Below, piece after piece: positions 27,765 through 36,999 of a stretch of 64,000 bases of DNA. Source of the DNA: Mesorhizobium ventifaucium (GTDB lineage Bacteria > Pseudomonadota > Alphaproteobacteria > Rhizobiales > Rhizobiaceae); NCBI RefSeq assembly GCF_935822925.1, contig NZ_CAKXZS010000011.1, positions 1 to 64,000 on the forward strand, in the 5' to 3' direction. The notes beneath the pieces were generated by a model that was not told the origin of the DNA, did no database searches, and saw nothing but the letters and a program-made list of their open reading frames with translations. Position 1 is the first letter of the stretch. Every line of letters begins with the position of its first letter. The position numbers and the translations under genes are program-made.

Positions 27765-28792
27765 TTGCCGCCGACCATCCGGATCGGCGCTCCGCCAGGC
27801 TGTTGGTCGTCATGGCGGACGGGGCGATGACCGACTTGCCGCGCGCTGAACTCGTGAAGCTATTCGAGCCCGGCGACATGGTCGTCGCCAATGACGCCGC
27901 GACCTTGCCTGCCAGCTTGCACGGCACGCATGTCCCCAGCAGTGAAGCGATCGAGATCCGCCTGGCGGGCTGGCTGTCACTTGCCGATCCAACGCGTTTC
28001 GTGGCGGTTGCCTTCGGTGCAGGCGATCACCGCACGCGCACCGAAGATCGGCTGCCTCCGCCTCCACTGTCACCAGGCAATCGCCTCCGGCTCGGCCCGC
28101 TTGAAGCCGTTGTGGAGCGCCTTCTCGGCCATCCCCGCCTTCTCGAGCTGCGCTTCCCAGGCAACCGCGCAGCTGTGCTTGCAGGACTGGCGCAGCACGG
28201 CCGGCCGATCCAATATGCGCATGTTCCAGAGCCGTTGGCACTTTGGGATGTCTGGACGAAGATTGCCGCCCGGCCGGTCGCGTTCGAGGCGCCATCGGCA
28301 GGCTTTGCGCTCGACTGGCGCACGCTTCAAAGCTGGCGGCGGCACGACGTCGGCTTCGCAACACTCACGCATGCCACGGGCATTTCCTCCACCGGGGATC
28401 GGGCGCTCGACTCGCGCCTTCCCTTCGACGAGCCATACCGCATCCCCGAGCACACCGCGGCGCAGGTCGCGCGGGCGAAGCTGCGCGGCAGCCGCATCAT
28501 CGCGGTCGGCACGAGCGTAGTGCGCGCGCTTGAGGCAGCCGCCAATCCCGACGGCAGCGTGCGTGCCGGAAATGGCATTGCGACGGGCCGCGTCGCGCGG
28601 GACACGCCGCTTCGCGTGGTCGATGCGATTCTCACAGGCGTCCACCAGCCGGGCGAAAGCCATTTCGAGCTCCTGCGCGCCTTTGCCGAAGATGCTCTGC
28701 TCGCCAAGGCCTCCGCAGCCTTCGCCGCGCACCGATACCGGACGCATGAATTCGGCGATTCCATGCTGCTCAATCGGCAACTGCTGGATTGA
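27761..28792 (+). CDS. QueA-like protein (S-adenosylmethionine:tRNA ribosyltransferase-isomerase family), divergent
   Basis: A 343-residue relative of QueA, which makes epoxyqueuosine in tRNA. Family-like stretches are LFEPGDMVVANDAATLPASL near the N-terminus, PSAGFALDW in the middle, SRIIAVGTSVVRALEAAA and HQPGESHFELLRAFAE towards the end. Several motifs conserved in QueA are altered: the APTAGLHF segment is APSAGFAL, and LHVGAGTF is replaced by LTHATGIS. Coupled to an SDR under a SoxR box, it is probably a paralogue with a new role rather than the housekeeping QueA. Name withheld for that reason. Confidence 0.75.
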   Translation: MIAADHPDRRSARLLVVMADGAMTDLPRAELVKLFEPGDMVVANDAATLPASLHGTHVPSSEAIEIRLAGWLSLADPTRFVAVAFGAGDHRTRTEDRLPPPPLSPGNRLRLGPLEAVVERLLGHPRLLELRFPGNRAAVLAGLAQHGRPIQYAHVPEPLALWDVWTKIAARPVAFEAPSAGFALDWRTLQSWRRHDVGFATLTHATGISSTGDRALDSRLPFDEPYRIPEHTAAQVARAKLRGSRIIAVGTSVVRALEAAANPDGSVRAGNGIATGRVARDTPLRVVDAILTGVHQPGESHFELLRAFAEDALLAKASAAFAAHRYRTHEFGDSMLLNRQLLD

Positions 28793-28838
28793 TCCGCCGT
28801 CGCAACGCCTGGTGATGTCTGATGGATCCGTCATTTGC

Positions 28839-29790
28839 TCAGCTCACCCGCAAAGCGAGCTTGCCGACGTAGTGGGTGGCAAGCGCTCGGTGCGCATCAA
28901 CAACCCTGTCGAACGGGAATGTACGGGCGACATGAACGTCGAACGGGCCAGAGTCGATCAGGCGGTTAAGCTTGTCGGTCGCGTCCTGGCTGCGGGCGCC
29001 GTTGTAGCGGATGAGCTCCACGCCGGGCCGGACAGTTGGATCGGGCATCACGCCGTGCGGGCAGGCAACCCGACCGCCGTCGCGCACTGACGTCAGCGCG
29101 CGGTCGGCCGCCTCACCGCTTACGGCAGCGTCGAGGCCGCCGGCGGCGAATTCATGAGCGGCCGCCATTGCGCCCGTTGACGATGGCGTCGGCGCCCAGC
29201 CGCCGCGATAGCGCCACGCCGTCATCGCCCGAAGCCACCGCCAATACGCGGGCGCCCAATCGTTTTGCGAGTTGGATGGCCATGTGCCCGATACCGCCGC
29301 TGGCGCCGAAGATCATTACTGTATCGCCCTGCTTTAGGCCGATCTCTTCCAGGCCGCTGAGCGCGGTCAACGCATCCCAGCCCATGACGCCGGCTTGCTC
29401 GATCGTGAGCTTGGCGGGGATGAGCGACACATTGTCCGCATCCGTTACTGCGTAGGTGGCGTAGGTTCCACCCTTGGGAACTGGCATGGATGCAGCGTAT
29501 ACCCGGTCGCCTTCCTTGAAGCGGCTAACTTGGCCGCCAACGGCGACGACTGCGCCCGCGCAGTCCCAGCCGAGCACGTAGGGGAATGTCGACGGCATGC
29601 CGAAAGCCCCGTCGTAGCGACCCTCACGCTCGAGCGCATCCCACGAGGCCACACCCGCCACTTCGACCCGGATTAGGACATCGCTCGGTCCGACCTCGGG
29701 CACTGGCACGGCTCGCACAGTAACCAGCTCGGCTCCACCGAAGCGGTCGATGGCGGCGGCCTGCATTGTATCCGGTTTTGCATTCGTCAT
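28839..29790 (-). pseudogene. MDR-family zinc-independent oxidoreductase (quinone reductase type), frameshifted
   Basis: A medium-chain dehydrogenase of the quinone oxidoreductase type, about 316 residues if joined. The N-terminal part from ATG 29790 (MTNAKPDTMQAAAIDRFGG, then GWDCAGAVVAVG and the NADPH motif FGASGGIGHMAIQLAKRLGA) ends at a stop at 29152-29154; the C-terminal part (AAHEFAAGGLDAAVSGEAA onward, ending ALRVS at 28839) is in another frame. The shift lies near 29158-29178. Ribosome binding site GGAGAAA precedes the start. Divergent from an HxlR regulator, which commonly controls such reductases. Decay or sequencing error cannot be separated here. Confidence 0.75.
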
Positions 29791-29947
29791 GCTTTTTCTC
29801 CTAGGAATACTGTCGGTCATGAAACGGCCACCGCTTCTAGCGGTCGTGAATCGAGCCTCGCCGACGTGATTTCTTGTTTCGCGCCGGCGAAGCAGGAGTT
29901 CGGTTCTCGTAGGCGTTCCATGATTGGTTGATGATGAAGGCATGGAT

Positions 29948-30068
29948 CGCCTCCTGTCTCTTTTGCTGCCCTGTCCCAGACGGTCGTGCGATATCTCGCT
30001 TCAAGCAGCGCGCGGGCGAGCGCCGATCCCATACGTCCAGTGTCCAGGGCACCGATTGTAGGCATCAT
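29948..30068 (-). pseudogene. N-terminal remnant of a 6-phosphogluconate-dehydrogenase-like oxidoreductase
   Basis: From 30068 the minus strand reads PTIGALDTGRMGSALARALL followed by EARYRTTVWDRAAKET, the dinucleotide-binding start of the NAD-binding-2 family (about 40 residues), and then turns into unrelated sequence. Only the first fold element survives. It lies between the MDR gene and the HxlR regulator, as expected if a former target gene was deleted. Confidence 0.6.
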
Positions 30069-30203
30069 TCCGACACCCCATCTTTTGATTGGCGCAATGT
30101 TCAGCTCGCTTGTCGTCCGGTCCGAGGGAGAGCTATGATTTGGCAAGCGCGACACCAATACGCACGCAGGCGTAAGTGGTTACCTGCCGGTAAGGAGGGC
30201 AAG

Positions 30204-30527
30204 GTGAACAAACCCATCGAGAATGGTCTTGCAACCGCGATAAAGTTGGTCTCCGGCAAGTGGAAGCTGGACATCATCTGCGAACTCGGCGCAACACCAC
30301 GCAGGTTCGGCCGGCTGCGGCAGTCAATTCCGGCGATCAGCGAAAAGATGCTGACGCAGCAGCTGCGAGAACTTGAGGCAGACGGGCTTGTGAACCGAAA
30401 AGTACATCCGGGTTCTCCGGCGAAGGTCGTTTATTCGTTGACGGAAAGCGGATCGACGCTCTGTGCTGGGGCAGAGGGCTTATGCCGCTGGGGTGAACAG
30501 TTCCGTTGCTCGGATCAGCCGGAATGA
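30204..30527 (+). CDS. HxlR-family transcriptional regulator
   Basis: A 107-residue winged-helix regulator: IKLVSGKWKLDIICELG, RRFGRLRQSIPAISEKMLTQ, LRELEADGLVNRKVHPG. GTG 30204 is chosen for the strong AAGGAGG site upstream; an ATG at 30135 would add 23 residues that look non-coding. Members sense quinones, aldehydes or reactive species, usually through a cysteine and usually control an adjacent divergent oxidoreductase gene, here the frameshifted MDR gene. Confidence 0.82.
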   Translation: MNKPIENGLATAIKLVSGKWKLDIICELGATPRRFGRLRQSIPAISEKMLTQQLRELEADGLVNRKVHPGSPAKVVYSLTESGSTLCAGAEGLCRWGEQFRCSDQPE

Positions 30528-30750
30528 TCGCGCGCGCGGGGGCAGTTTATCGAGCGCAAGGCGGACCTTCCGAGCGGTGATCTCGGAAAGGCGCGGCAAC
30601 AATATACGAGATCCCGGTTTGATCCTGTCCGGCGCGAAAGCCACACTTTGGGCTAGACTGCAGTGCATGCTCCACATGCCCAGCCGCTGCTTGTGAGTTC
30701 ACCTCGACTTGGCTTTGAGTTGCGCTATCTAGCCAAAAATGGAGGCAGCC

Positions 30751-31023
30751 ATGCGTATGAAGTTCCTGCTGGCGACATCAGCGACGATGATGGCGACAGT
30801 CGTTGCCCACGCGGACAGTCAGTCCTCGAACACAAGCTCGAATAGCTCGTCGAACAACGGCGTTGTGCGTGAGCGGATTGTCGAGACCTACTGCGAAGAC
30901 GACTATTGTGAGACCTACGTCAAACGCAGGGTTTACCAGGAGGGCCGATCCTCCCGTCGTTACCAGGAATATGATCGCCGCCGCTATCGCGACCGCTACA
31001 TGGATGATGATGACGACGACTAA
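30751..31023 (+). CDS. Small exported protein with acidic tail
   Basis: A 90-residue protein of unknown function. An N-terminal signal peptide (MRMKFLLATSATMMATVVAHA, given here as two parts MRMKFLLATSA and TMMATVVAHA) is followed by a Ser/Asn-rich linker, a segment with two close cysteines (ETYCEDDYCETYVK), an Arg/Tyr-rich stretch and a run of seven aspartates at the end. GGAGGC precedes ATG 30751. The Asp tail could bind cations. No neighbour suggests a function. Confidence 0.6.
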   Translation: MRMKFLLATSATMMATVVAHADSQSSNTSSNSSSNNGVVRERIVETYCEDDYCETYVKRRVYQEGRSSRRYQEYDRRRYRDRYMDDDDDD

Positions 31024-31386
31024 CGAAAAGCCGCCCCGCTGACGCACGCGAAGGTCTGTTTTGGGATCGGATCGGCGGCCCCTCGCACCGTTCCGAGATG
31101 CTTTTGGCGCACCAAGGACGACGATGACGGTATCGGGGCGCAGCGCGTGGTCGGGCAGGCAGGCAAGACCCAGGCAATGCGGTGTCGCCCTCCGCCAGTG
31201 CGGCGACGGACGGCTCTGGACGAAGCAGATGATGGCTGACGAGGGTCAGAACGGCCGGCCCTAATCGTCACGCATTTGTGAGCTGTGTTGATAAGCCTAT
31301 CCGGGATTACCGGTCTAGTTTTGGGCCGTGCGTCGCCTTAAGTTTCAGTAGTTATAGTCCGTGCATGGCCCCGCCGCTCAGGAATA
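31024..31386. other. Non-coding gap
   Basis: 363 bp between the small exported protein and the cyclase. Only short ORFs without recognisable protein character are present. The last 50 bp should hold the cyclase promoter, but I see no clear consensus. Confidence 0.4.
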
Positions 31387-33264
31387 ATGCTGATGGAACG
31401 CAAGCTCGCGGCAATCATGGCCGCCGATATCGTCGGCTACAGCCTGCTGATGGCTGAAAACGAGGCGTCCACCTACGCGAAGCTGCGCGCTGTTTTTGAT
31501 GAGCTCATTGACCCGACCTGCGCCCAGCATGGCGGGCGCATCGTCAAGACGGCGGGAGACGGCTTTCTCGCCATGTTTCCCAGCGTCAACGAAGCGGTTG
31601 ATGCGGCGCTGGCCATACAGGAAGGCTTCGACAAGGGCCCGTTCGAGCTGCGCATCGGCATCAATCTTGGCGATGTCATCGAAGATGACGGCGACGTATA
31701 CGGCGACGGCGTCAATGTGGCCGCCCGTCTTGAGGCCATGTGCGATCCGGGGCAGATATTCGTCAGCGGCGCCGTGGTGATGGCGGCCGACCGCAACAGC
31801 GCGGACAGGTTCGTCCGCATCGGCCGCAGGCGGGCCAAAAACATTCCCGAACTTCTAAACGTCTACCGCGTAAGGCGCGCGGGCTCTCCGTGGTCGTCAT
31901 GGCGGCAAGTGCCGCAGGTGCTGCGCAGCACCGCCGCCCGCTGGTCTTATGGCGCGGCCGCCATAGCCCTCATCCTCATCGGCACCCAAATCCAGCCGCT
32001 CCCGCTGGCAGCCATGATCAGCCGCATCCCGGCGGCCTTGTCGATGGACCAGAGCCGCGCCGATCCCCGGCCGTCAGTGGCGGTCATGCCTTTTGCCGCG
32101 ATGAGCGGCAGCGGCGAGCAATCGTATTTCGCGGACGGACTGACCGAGGATGTGACGACAGCCCTTGCCCGCAATTCAGAGCTGCAGGTAATCGCGCGCG
32201 ATTCCACCTACGCCGTGCACGGGCAGGACATGGACGTGCGCAAGCTCGGGGCGAAACTCGGCGTTGATTATGTGGTTGAAGGCAGCGCCCGCCGTGAAGG
32301 CGACCAGCTTCGGGTGTCGGCGCAGCTGATCGATGTAAAGACAGGCGCGCATCTGTGGTCGCGCAGTTTTGACCGGCAGGTCGCCGACGTGTTCAGCGTC
32401 CAGAGCGAGCTGACCACTGAAATCGTCGCGCAGATCGCGCCCTATATCGGCAGGAGCGAGGCGGCGGCGGCAGCGGAGCGCCCGACCGACAATCTGCAGG
32501 CCTATGACCTCGTGCTGCAGGCCCGCAACCGCTACCGGCACGGCGCCAATGACCGGCAGGACATTCTGGCAGCGCGGAGCCTCTACCAGCGCGCCCTTGA
32601 AATGGACCCATCCTATGCGGCCGCCCGCGCAGGCCTCGCGTTGACCTTTATCGCCAGCGTGGCGCAGAGCGGTGACGGCAGGGCAAACGCCCCGGAGCTC
32701 CATCTTGGGCTTAGCGAAGCCCGGCAGGCGGTCCGTCTCGATCCCAATCTTGGCCTTGGCTATCAGGTCATCAGTTTCGGGCTTGCCTTGCAGGGCGACT
32801 ATTCAGGCGGCCTGCAGGCCGCACGACGCGCTGTGGAGCTCAACCCTAACGATCCCGACAGCATGATGGCGCTTGCAAAGGCGCAGGTTCGCTTCGGGGA
32901 ATATGATGATGCCGTCGCCAACGCAGAGCGAGCCCGCCGCCTTCATCCTATGGCGCCAGAGTACTATGCCTATGTGCACGGGCAGGCGCTCTACGCGGCT
33001 GACCGCCGCGATGAGGCTTCCGCCGTCATAGAGGAATGCCTGATCCGGGCGCCGCGCGATGCAAACTGCCTTCTGATTCAGGCCGCTTTGCAGGCTGGGG
33101 GCGGTGAGGTCGAGGCAGCCCAGCAGACGATGGCAAAGCTGGTCGAGGCGCATCCGGCATTCTCGCTGGAAGCAGAGCGCGCTTACCGCCGGTTCGGTGA
33201 CAGGCCGCTGATGGAAGAGTTCCTGCAGGACCTCGCACGGGCCAAGGCTCCTGAAACCGCCTGA
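31387..33264 (+). CDS. Class III adenylate/guanylate cyclase with TolB-like and TPR domains
   Basis: A 625-residue signalling protein. The N-terminal cyclase domain (about 1-165) has the metal-binding aspartates in AADIVGYS and TAGDGFLAMF, plus the DVYGDGVNVAARLE segment with the transition-state Asn and Arg, so it should be active. One membrane segment follows near residues 190-207. A TolB-like domain (about 225-350; YFADGLTEDVTTALARN, VIARDSTYAVHG, YVVEGSARREGDQ) and TPR-like repeats fill the C-terminus. Rhizobia carry many such cyclases; the signal sensed is unknown. ATG 31387 or 31393 may be used. A 37-bp repeat shared with the broken relative lies just downstream. Confidence 0.9.
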   Translation: MLMERKLAAIMAADIVGYSLLMAENEASTYAKLRAVFDELIDPTCAQHGGRIVKTAGDGFLAMFPSVNEAVDAALAIQEGFDKGPFELRIGINLGDVIEDDGDVYGDGVNVAARLEAMCDPGQIFVSGAVVMAADRNSADRFVRIGRRRAKNIPELLNVYRVRRAGSPWSSWRQVPQVLRSTAARWSYGAAAIALILIGTQIQPLPLAAMISRIPAALSMDQSRADPRPSVAVMPFAAMSGSGEQSYFADGLTEDVTTALARNSELQVIARDSTYAVHGQDMDVRKLGAKLGVDYVVEGSARREGDQLRVSAQLIDVKTGAHLWSRSFDRQVADVFSVQSELTTEIVAQIAPYIGRSEAAAAAERPTDNLQAYDLVLQARNRYRHGANDRQDILAARSLYQRALEMDPSYAAARAGLALTFIASVAQSGDGRANAPELHLGLSEARQAVRLDPNLGLGYQVISFGLALQGDYSGGLQAARRAVELNPNDPDSMMALAKAQVRFGEYDDAVANAERARRLHPMAPEYYAYVHGQALYAADRRDEASAVIEECLIRAPRDANCLLIQAALQAGGGEVEAAQQTMAKLVEAHPAFSLEAERAYRRFGDRPLMEEFLQDLARAKAPETA

Positions 33265-33615
33265 AAGTTTTTACGGAACGACTTCAATCACATAGCGGTC
33301 CCAGTTTCATCTCGTCCGGCGCGCCAATTTTTGCCATTTCCACGACGCCAACACCGAAAATTGCCGCCCATTGCCGCTGGAACTACGTCCGAGCGAGGAG
33401 CGCGAAATAGCCAAGTGGCGAGAAAGCGTAGTAACGGCGGTGATCGGTGGTGAAAATGTTCGAATCGTTTGCGGTCGAATCACGTATTTTGGCCCAAGGC
33501 AAAGCTCGCATATTGATCTTGGACGGACATTGCGAGCCCGGTTGGGGCGCGCTGCGCTGCTTGCATAACGCAATCAGAACCGCGCGGATGTGCCGCGTGA
33601 GGAAAGGAGGTGGGT
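33265..33615. other. Non-coding gap with repeat
   Basis: 351 bp between the cyclase and the dihydrofolate-reductase-like gene. It contains the second copy of the 37-bp repeat (33290-33326). A minus-strand frame at 33307-33573 has no start signal or motif and is not accepted as a gene. Confidence 0.4.
33290..33326 (+). repeat. 37-bp repeat, copy 2 (downstream of intact cyclase)
   Basis: Partner of 1831-1868; see the shared ACATAGCGGT, CCAGTTTCAT and CCGGCGCGCCA blocks. It begins 25 bp after the cyclase stop codon. Confidence 0.7.
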
Positions 33616-34146
<531 letters not shown>

Positions 34147-34424
34147 TCTCCCGACTCGCCGGATGGAATCGCCGCTGAAGTCTGGTTTGGGCCAAAAGCC
34201 ACGGGAATTGCTTGAGTGTCCACGCCGCGTGCGCGAGCGAGCTGGCCGAGATCAGCCCGGACGGGCCAAGCTCTCAAGCGCCGCGTCGAGTCGGCCAGCG
34301 CATTGGCGCCTAGTTTAGGCTTTGACCTGGGCCTGACTCATTTGCGTAGTGCGATTTCGCAATCTGTCGCAACCTCAAGGACGAGGATGACGGTGTCGGC
34401 TTCGCGACCTTGCGGCGACGAGGA

Positions 34425-34670
34425 TTATCGCCGCCAGAAGGGCTTGGCGATCTCTGTCTCGACCTGCCGTCTCGTCAGACCGATGTCGTCGATCAAATGG
34501 GGATTGTCCTTCGACATCTGCTCAAGTTCCCAGCGAAAGCGTTTCCGCTCGTCCCAGGCCGCGATAATGCTTCGCAGGCTCGCCAGGCTGTAGTTCCGAC
34601 GCAAAATTTCCGTCGGCTCCAAGGGCGTTCCCCCTGCCTGATGCGGGGCCGATGCAAGAGTATCGTTCAT
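34425..34670 (-). CDS. DUF1127 small protein
   Basis: An 81-residue protein with the C-terminal DUF1127 segment (WDERKRFRWELEQMSKD, HLIDDIGLTRRQVETEIAK, ending FWRR). ATG 34670 follows GGAGGTTGCT. DUF1127 proteins act in RNA metabolism and phosphate or carbon responses in several alphaproteobacteria; which role applies here is unknown. Intact, in contrast to the frameshifted one at 19750. Confidence 0.8.
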   Translation of the reverse strand: MNDTLASAPHQAGGTPLEPTEILRRNYSLASLRSIIAAWDERKRFRWELEQMSKDNPHLIDDIGLTRRQVETEIAKPFWRR

Positions 34671-34805
34671 AGCAACCTCCATCGGTTTGAAGGTCCGGGG
34701 ACCCTCGGCCTGAAAGAGGTTGAATTCTGCAGGATACGAGCAGCGTCGTAATTAAGCTCTCCCAAATAGTTCTCAAAACTTCCAAACGGGCTATAGATAC
34801 GCCGC

Positions 34806-36323
34806 ATGCAGGGATCGCGCTTTGCCTTTGGTCCGTTTGTGCTTGATTCCGGTGCAGGAACGCTGCTTCGCAACGATGTCCCCGTTGCCGTTGGCTACCG
34901 CGGGATAAAGCTGCTTGCGGCGCTCGTTGGACGACCCGGCGAAATCCTCGAGAAGGCCGAGTTGATGGACGCGGCGTGGCCAGGCACGGCCGTCGAGGAA
35001 GGCAACCTCACCGTGCAGATCGCGCTGCTGCGAAAGCTGCTTGGCCCGGCTGCCGATGCCGGTAATGGGGGCGGCGAATGGATCGCCACGGTTCCGCGCG
35101 TCGGCTACCGATTCACGGGGGCCGTCGAACAGCTCGGCGCGAAGCGAAAACCTTTACCGCTGCCCGGCAAGCCATCGATAGCGGTGCTGCCCTTCGTCAA
35201 TGTCAGCAACGATCCCGAGCAGGAATCCTTCGCGGATGGGTTGACCGAAGACCTGATTACCGACCTGTCCAGGATCTCCGGCCTGTTCGTCATCGCACGC
35301 AACTCGGCCTTTGCCTATAAAGGAAAGGCGATGGACGTCCGCGATATCGCGCAGGACCTCGGCGTGCGCTACCTGCTGGAGGGGAGCGCACGGCGCGCTG
35401 CGGGGCGCGTGCGCATCAACGCCCAGCTGGTCGACGCAGTGAGTGGCGATCATCTATGGGCGGAACGCTTCGATCGCAGCCTGGAAGACATCTTCGCCGT
35501 TCAGGACGAGGTCACCGGCAAGATCATGGAGGCGTTGCTCGGCAGGCTGCGCACGCCGCCGCCGCGCAATCGGCCCAAAAGTCTCGAGGCTTACGATCTC
35601 TGCGTGCGGGCGCGCAAGCTGATGGATGACACGCCGCAGACGGCGCGCGAAGCGCATCTGATGCTCACCCGCGCGGTTTCGCTCGATCCGGAATATGCCG
35701 AGGCCTATCGCTGGCTTGCCATGAACCACTGGATGGGATGGGTGCATTCCGGCGGACCTACCGAAACGGCCCGTAGCGTTGCGTTGGAACTGGCGCGCAA
35801 AGCCGTGGCGATCGATCCGAACGATGCCGGCTGCCGCTGGGTTTTGGCTTACCTCCTTTCCTATGAGCGCAGCTTCGGCGAGGCGGATGCGGAATTCGCC
35901 AAGGCGATCAAGCTCGATCCGAACGAGGCTGATGCCTGGGCGGCATTATCCGACATCGCGGTCCTGGCCGGACGGGTCGAGGACGGCCTTGAGCACATTC
36001 GCAAGGCGTTCCGGCTGAACCCGTTTCCGGCAAGCTGGTACTATCTGACGCTTGGCCAGGCGCAATATGCGGCCGGCGAATACCAAGCCGCTGTCGAGAC
36101 ACTGCGCAGGGACGAGACGTATCGCACAAGCTCACGCCGTTTCTTGGCGGCAAGCCTTGCCCAATTGGGCCGGTTCGACGAGGCGCGCGCAGAGGCCGAG
36201 CTGTTCCTCGTCGGCAATCCGCATTTCACAACCCGCCACTGGGCCGCGACAGAACCATTCCGCGACGCTGCGACGCTTGAGCATTTCGTTGACGGCTTCC
36301 GCAAGGCTGGTCTTCCAGAGTGA
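34806..36323 (+). CDS. Winged-helix DNA-binding protein with TolB-like and TPR domains
   Basis: A 505-residue CadC-like regulator. The OmpR-type winged helix spans about residues 5-103 (FAFGPFVLDSGAGTLLRN, GRPGEILEKAELMDAAWPG, TVPRVGYRFTG). A TolB-like domain (about 120-245: PSIAVLPFVNVSNDPEQESF, DGLTEDLITDLSRI, YLLEGSARRAAGRVRI) and TPR repeats follow. There is no clear membrane segment, so unlike CadC it is probably cytoplasmic. It shares its C-terminal two-thirds with the cyclases of this window, only the output domain being exchanged. Confidence 0.87.
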   Translation: MQGSRFAFGPFVLDSGAGTLLRNDVPVAVGYRGIKLLAALVGRPGEILEKAELMDAAWPGTAVEEGNLTVQIALLRKLLGPAADAGNGGGEWIATVPRVGYRFTGAVEQLGAKRKPLPLPGKPSIAVLPFVNVSNDPEQESFADGLTEDLITDLSRISGLFVIARNSAFAYKGKAMDVRDIAQDLGVRYLLEGSARRAAGRVRINAQLVDAVSGDHLWAERFDRSLEDIFAVQDEVTGKIMEALLGRLRTPPPRNRPKSLEAYDLCVRARKLMDDTPQTAREAHLMLTRAVSLDPEYAEAYRWLAMNHWMGWVHSGGPTETARSVALELARKAVAIDPNDAGCRWVLAYLLSYERSFGEADAEFAKAIKLDPNEADAWAALSDIAVLAGRVEDGLEHIRKAFRLNPFPASWYYLTLGQAQYAAGEYQAAVETLRRDETYRTSSRRFLAASLAQLGRFDEARAEAELFLVGNPHFTTRHWAATEPFRDAATLEHFVDGFRKAGLPE

Positions 36324-36368
36324 CGTGCCGGGGTGACCTCCCAAACGCCTTCGCACCGTTCGTGGGAT

Positions 36369-36761
36369 CTACCCCTCAAAGCGACTCGTGGCGTGACGAT
36401 CGCGCTCGTACCGTCTCATGAGCGGAAACGGCGGCAACCAGGACTCGCGACGGATGATCCAGCTTTCGTAGGTTGGCATCAGTTGGTCAGGGGCGTCCAG
36501 GCATCCCAGGTTCACTTCGATCTCGTCTGCGGTGCGTCCGAAAATTGTCGAGCCGCAACGGGGACAGAAAAACCGCCCGGCGTAGTCGCGCGTCTCGCCT
36601 TCAATCGTCACCGCATCCTGGGGGAACACCGCCGAAGCGTGAAAAAGCGCCCCATGATGCTTGCGGCAGTCGAGACAATGACAAATGCCGACCCGGTATG
36701 GGAGCCCCGACGCCACTATCCGGACGTTGCCGCACAGGCAACCGCCAGTGAATCGGTCCAT
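36369..36761 (-). CDS. GFA-family zinc protein (glutathione-dependent formaldehyde-activating type)
   Basis: A 130-residue zinc-binding protein. All ligand cysteines are visible: C8 and C10 (GGCLCGNV), C27, C29 and C32 (ICHCLDCRK) and FFCPRCGST. The family is named after an enzyme proposed to join formaldehyde with glutathione, but most members have no proven activity. GGAGAC precedes the ATG. Alone between convergent and divergent neighbours. Confidence 0.87.
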   Translation of the reverse strand: MDRFTGGCLCGNVRIVASGLPYRVGICHCLDCRKHHGALFHASAVFPQDAVTIEGETRDYAGRFFCPRCGSTIFGRTADEIEVNLGCLDAPDQLMPTYESWIIRRESWLPPFPLMRRYERDRHATSRFEG

Positions 36762-36942
36762 GCTGCGTCTCCTCCAAAATCAAGCGGTCGCAATGGCTAC
36801 AACGAACGGCACCGTCATTGCAATTGCCCGCTGCGGGCGGGGGCGCGTCGTATTCGGTAGCGGGCGGACAGATTGGTCGCTCGCTGCAGTCGCATGCCGT
36901 TTGGGAGCGTCGGCTTATTGGGACGAACCGGTCCTTTGGCTC

Positions 36943-36988
36943 TTGACAATTACACTCGTCAACGGCATTTGACAGGAAATCTTGTCAA
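36943..36988. promoter_or_regulatory. Tandem palindromic operator before the ArsR-type regulator
   Basis: Two 20-bp sites of the same form TTGAC-N10-GTCAA: 36943-36962, and 36969-36988 where the arms extend to TTGACA-N8-TGTCAA. Their centres are 26 bp apart. The first half-site doubles as a perfect -35 box (TTGACA). They end 11 bp before the regulator start, as for autoregulated ArsR-type repressors. Confidence 0.7.
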
Positions 36989-36999
36989 TGTGAGGCTGC

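Noticed and set aside
30480-30677. 65-residue minus-strand frame behind the HxlR gene
   Set aside because: It overlaps the HxlR gene end, lacks a start signal and has no recognised motif.
33307-33573. 88-residue minus-strand frame after the cyclase
   Set aside because: Arg/Ser-rich sequence with no ribosome binding site; it covers the 37-bp repeat and looks non-coding.
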